48,180 bases of DNA from Thermodesulfovibrio sp. (GTDB lineage: Bacteria; Nitrospirota; Thermodesulfovibrionia; Thermodesulfovibrionales; UBA6898), in assembly GCA_013824615.1 (NCBI GenBank), contig PNOC01000023.1, forward strand, positions 1 to 48,180. The letters run 5' to 3'. Below the pieces are notes generated by a model. It was not told the origin of the DNA. It searched no databases and was given only the letters and a program-made list of their open reading frames with translations. Shown here one piece after another: positions 8,546-16,658 of the stretch. The position numbers and the translations under genes are program-made. Each line of letters opens with the position of its first letter. Position 1 is the stretch's first letter.

Positions 8546-11179
8546 ATGAACGGCGGTGAGATACGTACTATATTTCTTGATTATTTTAAGTCCAAAGGCC
8601 ATGAGATTGTCCAGAGTTCATCCCTTATTCCTGGAAATGATCCGACGCTGTTGTTTACGAATGCCGGCATGGTGCAGTTTAAGTCGGTCTTTCTGGGTCA
8701 GGAAATGCGTCCCTATCAGCGCGCGGTCACGAGCCAGAAGTGCATGCGGGCAGGCGGCAAGCACAACGACCTGGAGAATGTAGGCCATACTGCACGTCAT
8801 CATACTTTTTTCGAGATGCTCGGCAACTTCTCGTTCGGTGATTATTTCAAGAGCGAGGCGATTGAATTTGCCTGGGAGCTTCTGACCGAGGTTTATAAAC
8901 TTCCCAAAGATAAATTGTGGGCCACGGTTTATGAAGACGATGATGAGGCTGCGGATCTTTGGGTGAAATTGACCGGCGTCCCGGCGGAACGGGTGGTGAG
9001 GCTTGGGGCCAAAGATAATTTCTGGCAGATGGGTGATACGGGGCCCTGCGGACCGTGCTCTGAAATTATCATCGACCAGGGAGCTGATCTGGGCTGCGGT
9101 AGGCCGGATTGTGCGGTCGGCTGCGACTGCGACCGCTATCTTGAAATATGGAACCTCGTTTTTATGCAGTTCGACCGGGACAAGTCCGGCACGCTTACGC
9201 CTCTGCCGAAGCCGAGCATTGATACCGGTATGGGGCTTGAACGTCTCGCTTCTGTGCTGCAGGGCAGACACAATAATTTTGATGCAGATATCTTTGCTCC
9301 GATAATCAGCGCCATCTGCAGTTATGCGAAGAAAGATTATCATGCAGACCGCAAGACAGACATTGCGATACGTGTCATTGCCGACCATATGCGGTCCATC
9401 ACGTTTCTGCTTTCGGAAGGGCTGACCCCTTCGAATGAGGGCAGGGGATATGTCCTCAGACGGATTATCAGGAGAGCGGCCCGCTATGCCAAGTCTCTGG
9501 ATATTGCTGAGCCGGTCCTGTTTAAGCTCTGCGCCTCGGTCTCTGAGGCCATGTCATCGGCCTATCCTGAGCTGATTGACGAGAAGCCCCGGGTCGAAAA
9601 GATTCTCAGGATGGAAGAAGAGCGCTTCAACCGGACGCTTGAACAGGGACTGCAACTGTTGAATGAGGTGATTGTCCAGGTGAAGAAGTCCGCGAAGGCT
9701 GCTATTCCGGGAGATGAACTTTTCAGGCTCTATGACACCTTTGGCTTCCCGCTCGATATAGCGCGCGACGTGGCTCAGGAGAACGGCCTGACTATCGACG
9801 AGCATGGCTTTCATACTGAAATGGCTGCACAGAAGACCAAGGCCCGGGCCTCCTGGTCTGTTGAGGACACGGCGGTTGCTCCGGTCTATAAAGAGCTGAT
9901 GCTGAAGTTCAAAAAGACGGATTTTATTGGATATGATTCCATGAAAACGGATACAACGGTACTTGCCCTGATCAAAAAGGGAGCGCTGGTCGATGCGCTC
10001 CAGAGTGGTGAGGAAGGCGAGGTCCTTCTGGAAGCAACGCCGTTTTATGCTGAGTCGGGCGGCCAGGCTGGAGATGTTGGAGCGCTTTTGTATGAGGGCG
10101 CAGTGGTTGACGTTACTGATACAAAGAAGCCGCTGGAGGGATATCACCTGCATAAAGTCCTGGTCAAAAAAGGAACCCTCGGCACCGGAGCGCGTGTATC
10201 TGCCGAGGTCGAGCTTTCCCGCCGCCTGTCTACAATGAGAAATCATACGGCAACGCATCTCATCCATGCCTCGCTGAGAAATCTGTTGGGGGGACATATC
10301 AAGCAGGCAGGTTCCTATGTATCCTCCGAGCGGCTGCGTTTCGATTTTAACCATTTTGATTCTGTTGACCGCAACACGCTTGAGGCGATTGAAGATGAAG
10401 TGAATGATGCTGTGCTGCGCAACCTTGGCGTCAGCACGACCGTTATGGAGACGAAAGAAGCTATCGAATCAGGGGTAACTGCCCTGTTTGGTGAAAAATA
10501 CGGAGATGAGGTGCGGGTCGTTGCTATCCCGGAAACCAGTTCAGAGCTCTGCGGGGGAACACATGTCCATGCCACCGGAGATATCGGTCTTTTCAAGATA
10601 CTCTCAGAAGGCAGTGTTGCTTCAGGTATACGCAGGATTGAGGCGGTAACGGGCAAGGCCGCTTTTCATTATTTCAGAGAAGAAGAGGGAGAACTGAGGC
10701 GCATTGCCGAAATCCTTAAAACATCTGAAAAGCCTGCTGAAAAGCTCCAGAAGGTACTCTCTGATATGAAGTCTCTTGAGAAGGAACTCGAATCGTACAA
10801 GGGGAAGTCAGCCTCAGAGCATTCGGGAAAGGTGCTTGAAAAAACGAGGGTGATTAACGGCATCAAGGTGATATCCTGCCGGGTTGATGGTCTGGACGGC
10901 AAGGACCTCAGGACCATGGCCGACAATGTACGGGAGGGTCTGGGCTCAGGGGTTTTACTGCTTGCCTCGGTAAAAGAGGATCAGGCCTCGATGGTGGCGA
11001 TGGTGACGAAAGATTTGACCGCGAAATACAGCGCAGGGAACCTGCTGAAAAAGATTGCAGCGGAGGCGGGCGGCAAGGGGGGCGGAAAGCCTGATCTTGC
11101 TCAGGGCGGCACGAAGGAACTCGGCAGGCTGGACAGCGCCTTGGAAACGCTCTACAAACTGGTGGCAGAGGTGGCATAG
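8546..11179 (+). CDS. alaS: Alanyl-tRNA synthetase
   Basis: Charges tRNA-Ala. At 877 residues it has standard length. The catalytic domain shows FLDYFKSKGH, SLIPGNDPTLLFTNAGMVQF and RHHTFFEMLGNFSFGDYFK. The editing domain has the zinc motifs HTATHLIH and CGGTHVHATGDIG, and the C-terminal oligomerisation/C-Ala region is Gly-rich (AGGKGGGKPDLAQGG). The ATG follows GGGAAGG. A strong intrinsic terminator lies 27 bp past the stop and closes the apgM-to-alaS gene run. Confidence 0.98.
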   Translation: MNGGEIRTIFLDYFKSKGHEIVQSSSLIPGNDPTLLFTNAGMVQFKSVFLGQEMRPYQRAVTSQKCMRAGGKHNDLENVGHTARHHTFFEMLGNFSFGDYFKSEAIEFAWELLTEVYKLPKDKLWATVYEDDDEAADLWVKLTGVPAERVVRLGAKDNFWQMGDTGPCGPCSEIIIDQGADLGCGRPDCAVGCDCDRYLEIWNLVFMQFDRDKSGTLTPLPKPSIDTGMGLERLASVLQGRHNNFDADIFAPIISAICSYAKKDYHADRKTDIAIRVIADHMRSITFLLSEGLTPSNEGRGYVLRRIIRRAARYAKSLDIAEPVLFKLCASVSEAMSSAYPELIDEKPRVEKILRMEEERFNRTLEQGLQLLNEVIVQVKKSAKAAIPGDELFRLYDTFGFPLDIARDVAQENGLTIDEHGFHTEMAAQKTKARASWSVEDTAVAPVYKELMLKFKKTDFIGYDSMKTDTTVLALIKKGALVDALQSGEEGEVLLEATPFYAESGGQAGDVGALLYEGAVVDVTDTKKPLEGYHLHKVLVKKGTLGTGARVSAEVELSRRLSTMRNHTATHLIHASLRNLLGGHIKQAGSYVSSERLRFDFNHFDSVDRNTLEAIEDEVNDAVLRNLGVSTTVMETKEAIESGVTALFGEKYGDEVRVVAIPETSSELCGGTHVHATGDIGLFKILSEGSVASGIRRIEAVTGKAAFHYFREEEGELRRIAEILKTSEKPAEKLQKVLSDMKSLEKELESYKGKSASEHSGKVLEKTRVINGIKVISCRVDGLDGKDLRTMADNVREGLGSGVLLLASVKEDQASMVAMVTKDLTAKYSAGNLLKKIAAEAGGKGGGKPDLAQGGTKELGRLDSALETLYKLVAEVA

Positions 11180-11205
11180 TTTTCCGGGTTCCACATGTTC
11201 TTCTT

Positions 11206-11247
11206 AAAAAACAGTCATTTCTGTGCGGAGAGAGATGACTGTTTTTT
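11206..11247 (+). terminator. Rho-independent terminator of alaS
   Basis: A perfect 13-bp inverted repeat, AAAAAACAGTCAT (11206-11218) and ATGACTGTTTTTT (11235-11247), encloses a 16-base loop and ends in six T. The A and T tracts make it look bidirectional, but only plus-strand genes abut it. Confidence 0.88.
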
Positions 11248-11361
11248 ATTCCACAGCAGGTCTTTATTGGTTTCTCCTGCTTCTGCCGGCTTGACCGTTG
11301 CAACTGTACCTCTTGCAATACGTGCGCGCTGTGATACTCTATAATTAGAAAGGGAGGTGCT

Positions 11362-11541
11362 ATGATTGCAGAGGTGGAAATAGTCGAAGGCGGAAAATGG
11401 ATAAAGACTGAAAAAATGAAGGTGAAGCTGGTTAAAGAATTCAGCAACAGCATCAGCATTTACGAGAATGAAGACGGGGAAGCGATACTCTATTCCGGAA
11501 AAGACAAAAAGTACACCCTGGTCTCTATCGATATTGCGTAG
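11362..11541 (+). CDS. Small hypothetical protein, 59 residues
   Basis: The ATG at 11362 follows a strong AGGGAGG (11351-11357) with 4 bases between, and a TATAAT hexamer lies just upstream at 11340-11345. The protein (MIAEVEIVEGGKWIKTEK..., ending TLVSIDIA) is Lys/Glu-rich, has no membrane segment or signal, and alternates like a small beta-barrel or beta-sheet protein. I do not recognise the family. It stands alone between the alaS terminator and the phasin-like gene. The strong ribosome-binding site and clean frame argue that it is real. Confidence 0.6.
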   Translation: MIAEVEIVEGGKWIKTEKMKVKLVKEFSNSISIYENEDGEAILYSGKDKKYTLVSIDIA

Positions 11542-11651
11542 GGGAAGAGTATTGCAGTTACTGTAAAATGCTTCATTAGTGATATAATTCAGGACGCGAA
11601 GATGTGGGTTAAAAGGCAGCATATGAAATCATGACCAAAGGGAGGTTCATC

Positions 11652-11960
11652 ATGTCAGTGTTTGATATTATCAGAAGTGCGATGCTTGCCGGGCTCGGTA
11701 TGCAGGAGAAGGTTAAGGAGTTTGTGGATGAGCTCGTGAAAAAAGGAGAGTTGAACGAGTCTCAGGGAGCCAAGATTGTTAAGGAGTGGACTGAAAAGGC
11801 CGAGAAAAATACCGAGGACATCAGCGCCAGCCTGAACGAGGTTGTCACGAAGGCCATGGACAAGATCAGGCTTTCGACCAAGGAGGATTTGGAGGCTCTC
11901 AGTGCTAAGGTTTCCGAACTGGCTGCCCGTCTTGATAAGATGGAGAAGCCAAAGGAGTAA
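11652..11960 (+). CDS. Phasin-like/PhaF-type coiled-coil protein
   Basis: A 102-residue, highly charged amphipathic protein. An N-terminal segment, VFDIIRSAMLAGLGMQEKVKEFVDELVKKG, is followed by a long helical coiled coil ending SAKVSELAARLDKMEKPKE. This is the pattern of polyhydroxyalkanoate granule-associated (phasin/PhaI-PhaF) proteins. I chose the ATG at 11652 because AAAGGGAGG (11637-11645) lies 6 bases before it; an ATG at 11631 has no such site. It sits 16 bp upstream of ubiB. No PHA synthase is present here, so granule binding is not proven. Confidence 0.7.
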   Translation: MSVFDIIRSAMLAGLGMQEKVKEFVDELVKKGELNESQGAKIVKEWTEKAEKNTEDISASLNEVVTKAMDKIRLSTKEDLEALSAKVSELAARLDKMEKPKE

Positions 11961-11976
11961 GCGACGGTAGTATTGG

Positions 11977-13680
11977 ATGTTGTTAAATCTTCTCGGCATC
12001 AGGAGAACCTACCGGAACGTTAACCGGGTAAGGCAGATCGTTAATGTACTCCTGAAGCATGGGTTCGGGAATCTTATCGATCAGTTGCACCTGAACCGGT
12101 TTGTCCCTTTCAGGAAAAGGCTCAGGTCGTTCGGCCAGTGGCCGCCCCTGAAGAGTCTGAACTCGGCCGAGCGCCTCAGAATGGCTTTTGCCGAGCTGGG
12201 GCCGAGCTTCATTAAACTTGCCCAGCTTCTGGCTACGCGCCCGGATCTGGTAACGAAGCAGTTTGCTGATGAGTTCAAAAAACTTCAGGACAGTGTTCCC
12301 CCGTTTTCAACAACCGCGGCAAAAGCAATAATCGAGGCCGAGACAAAAACCTCCGTAGGAACTATTTTTGCCTATTTAGATGATGAGCCGATAGCTGCTG
12401 CGTCCATCGCCCAGGTCTACCGCGGCCGGTTGCTTGATGGCAGCGAGGTCATCATCAAGGTCCAGCGGCCGGGCATTGAAGAGCAGATTGAAACCGACAT
12501 CAATATACTTACCTCTGTGGCCCAGTTGATGGAACGCCACATCCCTGAAAGTGCTTTTTTTAATCCCTCCGGCATTGTAGATGAGTTCGCCCGCACCGTA
12601 AGGAAAGAACTGGACTTTATGGAAGAGGCCCGCAACTGCATCCGCTTCGGCAAAAACTTCGAAAAGCATCCTGATGTCCATATACCAAAGGTATTTAACA
12701 TCTACACAACAGACAAAATCCTGGTTCTTGAACTAATTCCGGGTGTCAGGATTGATGATATCGATGGCATTATCAGCCTCGGCCTTGATCGCAAACGTCT
12801 GGCAAAGATAGGTGTCGATGCCTACTTTAAACAGGTGCTGGAAGATGGCTTTTTTCATGCAGATCCGCATGCCGGCAATATCTTCGCGATGCCTGACGGC
12901 AGGATCGGCTTTATGGATTTCGGGATAGTCGGTCGGGTGACTGCCGAGATGCGCGAAACCATGGCAAATACTTTTCTCGCCCTGATTCATAAAGATTTCG
13001 ACCGTTTGATTGAACAGTATGTGGAACTCGGTCTTGTGCCTGAGCATATCGATTTCGATGTCTTCCGCCGGGAGTTCCGCGCTGATCTGGCCGATTTTCT
13101 GGAGCCGCTGTACGGCATGACTCTGAAGGACCTTAACTTCGCCGAGTATATGGATACGGTCACCCGTCTGGCGATCAAACATAAGCTGAAAGTCCCGTCA
13201 GACCTGATACTGGTTAACAAGGCGATGCTGATTCTGGAAAATCTGGGACGTGAGCTGGACCCTGAGTTTGATTTTATTGCAGCGGCCGAGCCCTATGCCA
13301 CAAAGATCATCGGAGAAAGAGTTAGACCGGCTAGAATATTCGAGCGCGCCCAGAAGAACGTAATGGAGATCAGTGACTTTTTTGTACTCTTCCCCAAGCA
13401 GATGAAGCAGATCATCCGCAAGGTCCTGAAGGACGACATTCATGTCAAGATGACGCACATAGGGATGGAAAAGCTGATCGGGGATATGGACCGGTCGAGC
13501 AACCGGATATCTTTCAGCATGATCATCAGCGCTATCCTGTTGAGTTCAGCGATCATGCATGGGATGGGGGTAGGGCCGACATGGAACGGCATGTCCGTCC
13601 TCGGGTTTGCTTCCTTCGGCTTTGCCTTCATCATGGGCATCTGGCTGATCATCTCGATCATCAGATCCGGCAGGCTGTAG
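11977..13680 (+). CDS. ubiB: UbiB/ABC1/Coq8-family atypical kinase
   Basis: A membrane-associated atypical protein-kinase-like ATPase needed for isoprenoid quinone synthesis in many bacteria. At 567 residues it shows the Ala-rich nucleotide loop AAASIAQVYRG, VIIKVQRPGIEEQIETDI, the catalytic segment FFHADPHAGNIF and the metal-binding MDFGIVGRV. Two transmembrane helices close the protein (about residues 508-565). The family motif KxGQ is KLAQ here (residues 80-83). It lies 16 bp behind the phasin-like gene. The call as a UbiB-family protein is secure; the actual substrate is inferred. Confidence 0.9.
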   Translation: MLLNLLGIRRTYRNVNRVRQIVNVLLKHGFGNLIDQLHLNRFVPFRKRLRSFGQWPPLKSLNSAERLRMAFAELGPSFIKLAQLLATRPDLVTKQFADEFKKLQDSVPPFSTTAAKAIIEAETKTSVGTIFAYLDDEPIAAASIAQVYRGRLLDGSEVIIKVQRPGIEEQIETDINILTSVAQLMERHIPESAFFNPSGIVDEFARTVRKELDFMEEARNCIRFGKNFEKHPDVHIPKVFNIYTTDKILVLELIPGVRIDDIDGIISLGLDRKRLAKIGVDAYFKQVLEDGFFHADPHAGNIFAMPDGRIGFMDFGIVGRVTAEMRETMANTFLALIHKDFDRLIEQYVELGLVPEHIDFDVFRREFRADLADFLEPLYGMTLKDLNFAEYMDTVTRLAIKHKLKVPSDLILVNKAMLILENLGRELDPEFDFIAAAEPYATKIIGERVRPARIFERAQKNVMEISDFFVLFPKQMKQIIRKVLKDDIHVKMTHIGMEKLIGDMDRSSNRISFSMIISAILLSSAIMHGMGVGPTWNGMSVLGFASFGFAFIMGIWLIISIIRSGRL

Positions 13681-13731
13681 TCTACTGCCTCCTTAAGTGC
13701 TTTTCATGTTTTTCTCTCTCCGACACCTCAC

Positions 13732-14583
13732 TTAGGGCAGGGCAATATTTGATAGTTTAAAGGAGGTCCTGGTCATTGACTTGGGCGTCATCAGGAAAAT
13801 AGTCAGCTTTGCATCCTGAGGCATTGGTTTTTCAAATTCGAACACCCTGATATCTCCTGTTTTCATTGAGGAGCCGCTTCTCATAGCTGCGCCGGCAGCA
13901 TCGGAGAACTCAAGGTCAATAACTTTGGAATCCGGATCGGCAATATTCAGGATGACGCTGTTTTCGCTGATCTCCATCATGCCCCCAAAGAGAGACCCGA
14001 GGGCCTTTGCCATTGCCTCCCCGAACTCTTTGACCATCTCCCCTTCCTTTGCCTTGACCTCTTTTTTCTGCTGCTCCTTGAACTCGTCAAACTCCTTCTT
14101 GGTCATAATGGTAAGGTTGACGCGTGCTGCTGTTAAGGCTTTGTTGTTGATCTTCTTTCCGGAATGGGTCATGAAAGAAGAAAGCGACGCAACGGAATTG
14201 GGGTCTCTGGAGGGTGAAAAAATGCTGACTTCTCCGGCAAGTTCTCTGACCACCGCGGCCTTTCTCGAGGGGTTTTTAAGTTTCACCTCGATCTCTGCCT
14301 GGCCGGTGCGGTTCTCATCCGGTTTTGTGAATTCTTTCCTGCCGCTATCTTCCTTCTTCAGCAGATCACGTCCGGTGTCGTCGGTCGCCTTGGTAACCGA
14401 GAACTTGAGCCCCTTTGCATCAGCGAGGCTGTCTCCCATGACCCTTAATTTGATATCAAGGCCGGCAAAAAACTGCCCGGTTGTCCTGGAATCCCTGACT
14501 TCGGTGACGGATACGGTTATGTCTCCAGCATGAGCCTTTACAGTAATGAAACAGAGAAAGATGATCAGGTATATTTTTTTCAT
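13732..14583 (-). CDS. Secreted protein of unknown function, 283 residues
   Basis: The protein starts MKKIYLIIFLCFITVKAHAG, a clear Sec signal peptide with a likely cut after AHA. The mature part is beta-rich with repeated Lys/Glu-rich stretches (KKEFDEFKEQQKKEVKAKEGEMVKEFGEAMAK is one helical segment) and no recognised domain. I chose the ATG at 14583 because GGAAGGGAG precedes it; a longer frame to 14811 would run through the tmRNA-like remnant. It is convergent with ubiB (51 bp between stops) and stands alone. Periplasmic location is inferred. Confidence 0.72.
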   Translation of the reverse strand: MKKIYLIIFLCFITVKAHAGDITVSVTEVRDSRTTGQFFAGLDIKLRVMGDSLADAKGLKFSVTKATDDTGRDLLKKEDSGRKEFTKPDENRTGQAEIEVKLKNPSRKAAVVRELAGEVSIFSPSRDPNSVASLSSFMTHSGKKINNKALTAARVNLTIMTKKEFDEFKEQQKKEVKAKEGEMVKEFGEAMAKALGSLFGGMMEISENSVILNIADPDSKVIDLEFSDAAGAAMRSGSSMKTGDIRVFEFEKPMPQDAKLTIFLMTPKSMTRTSFKLSNIALP

Positions 14584-14662
14584 ATAATGACTCCCTTCCG
14601 GATTGATAACTAAAATATAGCATATAATGGCTGACTTTGTTTTTGCAGGCACTGAAAAATAT

Positions 14663-14692
14663 AGTGGAGCCGTGGGGAATAGAACCCCGGTC
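14663..14692 (-). repeat. Decayed copy of the ssrA 3' end (att-like remnant)
   Basis: Thirty bases match the 3' end of the tmRNA gene (15991-16020) at 26 positions, in the same orientation. Both contain the T-arm GAACCCCGGTC block, but the T-loop here is altered. Similarity stops on both sides, and no acceptor 5' strand, D-arm or anticodon arm accompanies it. Such a direct repeat is what integration at ssrA leaves behind. Confidence 0.65.
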
Positions 14693-14713
14693 ATAACGCT
14701 ATAGCCATTTGTA

Positions 14714-15553
14714 TCATGAATTATTTCCTTCCACTGACTGGGATTCAGGCTGCTGTGCATCAAACATATTATTAAGATGTAAAATAAATACGTCTTCAAC
14801 TCCTGAATCAACTATTCTCCGGCCAATGTCGCTAATATAATTGCCGCAATTTTTTTTTAGCAGGTTTGGCATGTCGGATGTGATGGATTCAAATCGTTCA
14901 AAAGCATCAAGGCGGTCAACAGCTAAAGCTATTTTATTATTATTGTGATTCAATATCACTGCGTATTCGTAAGTGTACTGGTGAATGTGTTCATGAGCCC
15001 CATCAAAAAGATCGAGCAGTTGCCTGAGATTGCCCTGTTCAGCCGAATGGATAAGGTTTTTGGCGTCGTCTACTCTGCCTGCTTTTATGTGAGTGCTTGC
15101 AGTTGTTGCCAGCCCATGTATCTGTTTATGAGGTCTGTCGAATAGCTGCATATAATTAGCAAGCGTAAGACTGTCAGGTTTGAATGTATCATACCATTGT
15201 CCAAATGCGCATTTATGGGGATTCGTCTCTACCGAAATATCTTTTCCGTTATATACCGAATCCTTGAGCTTAGCGATCCAATTAAGATGATCTTGTCTGC
15301 GCTGCCGCAGGTTATCGACGATAGCTGATACTTCCTCCTTCAAGGGTTGGCTACCAAACCTCCTTCTCAGGTCATAGAGCGGAACCGCAGCCCCCTCCAC
15401 ATTTATGCAGCCCCGAGCATATGGGGGTGTGCCAGGCATCGAGGTTGTTCTAGGAACATCGATGATCCTGATAAGATTATGGTATGGTAATGCAAATCTT
15501 TGATGTGCAACGGTAAAGATCAGAAAATCATCTTCAGTTGAATGTATATGCAT
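14714..15553 (-). CDS. CheW-like protein with an inserted CZB zinc-binding domain
   Basis: Residues 1-70 form the first half of a CheW fold (FLIFTVAHQRFALPYHNLIRI, RGCINVEGAAVPLYDLRRRF). Residues 80-185 are a chemoreceptor zinc-binding (CZB) domain with the expected ligands His89, Cys115, His142 and His146 (motif KCAFGQWY, then H-x3-H). Residues 195-265 complete CheW (IALAVDRLDAFERFE, VEDVFILHLNNMF). So the CZB domain interrupts CheW. It would couple zinc or oxidant sensing to a chemotaxis scaffold in the cytoplasm. No other che gene is nearby. A TATAAT on the minus strand (15579-15574) may be its promoter. It is the only gene between the two ssrA-like repeats. Confidence 0.85.
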   Translation of the reverse strand: MHIHSTEDDFLIFTVAHQRFALPYHNLIRIIDVPRTTSMPGTPPYARGCINVEGAAVPLYDLRRRFGSQPLKEEVSAIVDNLRQRRQDHLNWIAKLKDSVYNGKDISVETNPHKCAFGQWYDTFKPDSLTLANYMQLFDRPHKQIHGLATTASTHIKAGRVDDAKNLIHSAEQGNLRQLLDLFDGAHEHIHQYTYEYAVILNHNNNKIALAVDRLDAFERFESITSDMPNLLKKNCGNYISDIGRRIVDSGVEDVFILHLNNMFDAQQPESQSVEGNNS

Positions 15554-15989
15554 GGCCCCTATTCCCCCATGATATTATAATTAAAAATAGTATATTACCT
15601 TATAAGCATAAGTTCAATAGAATTATATGCACATAAAAGATTCCAGATAATATTGATAATCTACAGTCTAGGCTTTATATCAAGAATGCGGGTTTGCAGG
15701 TGTCAACCTCATTTAAACGCTAAAGGCATTTGGTCAATTACTATTTGTAATTTACCGCTGAGATATCCCCGCCGTAGCACCGACAGGCGACGGGGAGAGA
15801 GGGATAGGCTGGCAAGGGTTACAGGGGAAACCGGGCTATACTCCCCCTACAACCGGACGCAATTTTCACCCCTTAGTTAATCCCCATTTTAACGGTTAAA
15901 ATACACCCTGTTTTCAATTCTGGAGACGGTCTGGGGACGGTGTTTTCAGGGATTGTCTGAATGCAACCCCTTGATAACAAATAATATAA
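15554..15989. other. 436-bp gene-free stretch at the ssrA side of the remnant island
   Basis: No convincing coding sequence is present. The left part is AT-rich. Around 15768-15797 there is an imperfect GC-rich hairpin (CCCCGCCGT ... GCGACGGGG). At 15920-15941 the 11-mers CTGGAGACGGT and CTGGGGACGGT lie in tandem, flanked on both sides by TGTTTTCA. GGGGACGGT-type motifs often accompany REP-associated transposases, but no transposase is visible. A plus-strand open frame at 15653-15880 has no ribosome-binding site or recognisable protein. Confidence 0.5.
15920..15941. repeat. Tandem 11-bp repeat, GGGGACGGT type
   Basis: CTGGAGACGGT and CTGGGGACGGT are adjacent with one mismatch, bracketed by TGTTTTCA at 15909-15916 and 15941-15948. 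It may be a scar of a REP-type element. Confidence 0.45.
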
Positions 15990-16338
15990 TGGTGGAGGCG
16001 CGGGGAATCGAACCCCGGTCCGAAGGTACTACACATAAGCCTCTACATGCGTAGTCAGTTTTTTTCAGTTTCGGTTCCCAGAGCGTCAACTGACAAACTA
16101 TCCAGAATACCTATCACCCTTTGTCTCGCCGAAGGACGGGGTGCGCAACCTCCAGCCAGCCTGCTAGATTACCGCCGTCTCCCGGACACAGGCAATCCAA
16201 GAGGGGCGGGCTGCTTTTAGTTAAGCAGCAAGTGCCAGTTCGTTGTTGGCGTTTGTGTTTGTTCCATCTTTTTACGTGGTGATGGAGCCACGGCATGCCA
16301 CGTATGCCTCATAACCCCCGTCGAGCCCATTCGCCCCC
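15990..16338 (-). ncRNA. ssrA: Transfer-messenger RNA (tmRNA)
   Basis: The 5' end at 16338 starts GGGGGCGAATGGGCTCGACG and pairs with the 3' end CGCCTCC-A-CCA (encoded CCA ends at 15990), forming a 7-bp tRNA-like acceptor stem. The T-arm GGTTCGATTCC precedes the 3' end. The tag frame (complement of 16221-16265) reads GTNTNANNELALAA followed by TAA; which codon is the resume codon (GGA is my guess) is uncertain. The length of 349 is standard. It rescues stalled ribosomes together with SmpB, encoded 13 kb away on the same strand. Its 3' end is flanked by the remnant island. Confidence 0.96.
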
Positions 16339-16347
16339 ACGGTATAG

Positions 16348-16656
16348 CTATATTATACCATAGAAAAGGGCTCTTGACGTTGATTCATAGATGTATTCGT
16401 AATTCCCACCATGTTGTACGCAATGCAATTTTCCGGAACTGACCAGTTTATCAATGCCAAACATATCCTTCATTATCTCGGGCGTAGCCGGTGCGTCGCA
16501 CACAAGGACAACCACGTCCTGCTTATTCTTGTCAAAAAAACCCGGCTCTGCAGTGGCATAAACATGGCTAATCCCTACCGAATCGTTGTCCAGGGTCAGT
16601 TTTCCCTTTGCCTTATTCTCTGCTGCAGTTGCGGCAGCCGGTGAAATGCCGGCAGG
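16348..16656 (-). pseudogene. Truncated paralogue of the secreted protein at 17422-18288
   Basis: The minus-strand frame reads AAENKAKGKLTLD, SHVYATAEPGFFDKNKQDVV, VLVCDAPATPE and SGKLHCVQH. These match AENTVKGKLTVD, VLAYSQPGFFDKKKKDVV, LMCDAPVTQE and AGKLHCVRH of the intact gene two positions upstream. It has no start codon or full signal peptide and breaks off after about 85 homologous residues, running into the ssrA promoter and a TAG at 16350-16348. The intact protein has a further 180 or so residues. I call it a relic of a tandem duplication. Confidence 0.75.
16352..16362 (-). promoter_or_regulatory. Extended -10 element of the ssrA promoter
   Basis: The minus strand reads TATGGTATAAT ending 13 bases before the mature tmRNA 5' end, with the TGn extension but no good -35 hexamer at 17 bp. 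The identical 11-mer precedes the VorB-like gene (47925-47935). It overlaps the tail of a decayed paralogue gene. Confidence 0.6.
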
Positions 16657-16658
16657 AT

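Noticed and set aside
13925-14533. 202-codon plus-strand frame
   Set aside because: Antisense to the secreted protein gene, which has a clear signal peptide and ribosome-binding site; the composition is a Ser/Phe-rich shadow.
14663-14692. Possible tRNA gene
   Set aside because: Only a T-arm/acceptor-like 30-mer is present; no anticodon arm, D-arm or 5' acceptor strand can be found, and it matches the ssrA 3' end instead.
15653-15880. 75-codon plus-strand frame in the gap before ssrA
   Set aside because: No ribosome-binding site, codon use unlike the neighbours and no protein resemblance; it crosses a GC-rich hairpin.
16373-16410. TTGACG on the plus strand as a promoter reading right
   Set aside because: No good -10 follows at 16-18 bp and no plus-strand gene lies downstream; all genes to the right are on the minus strand.
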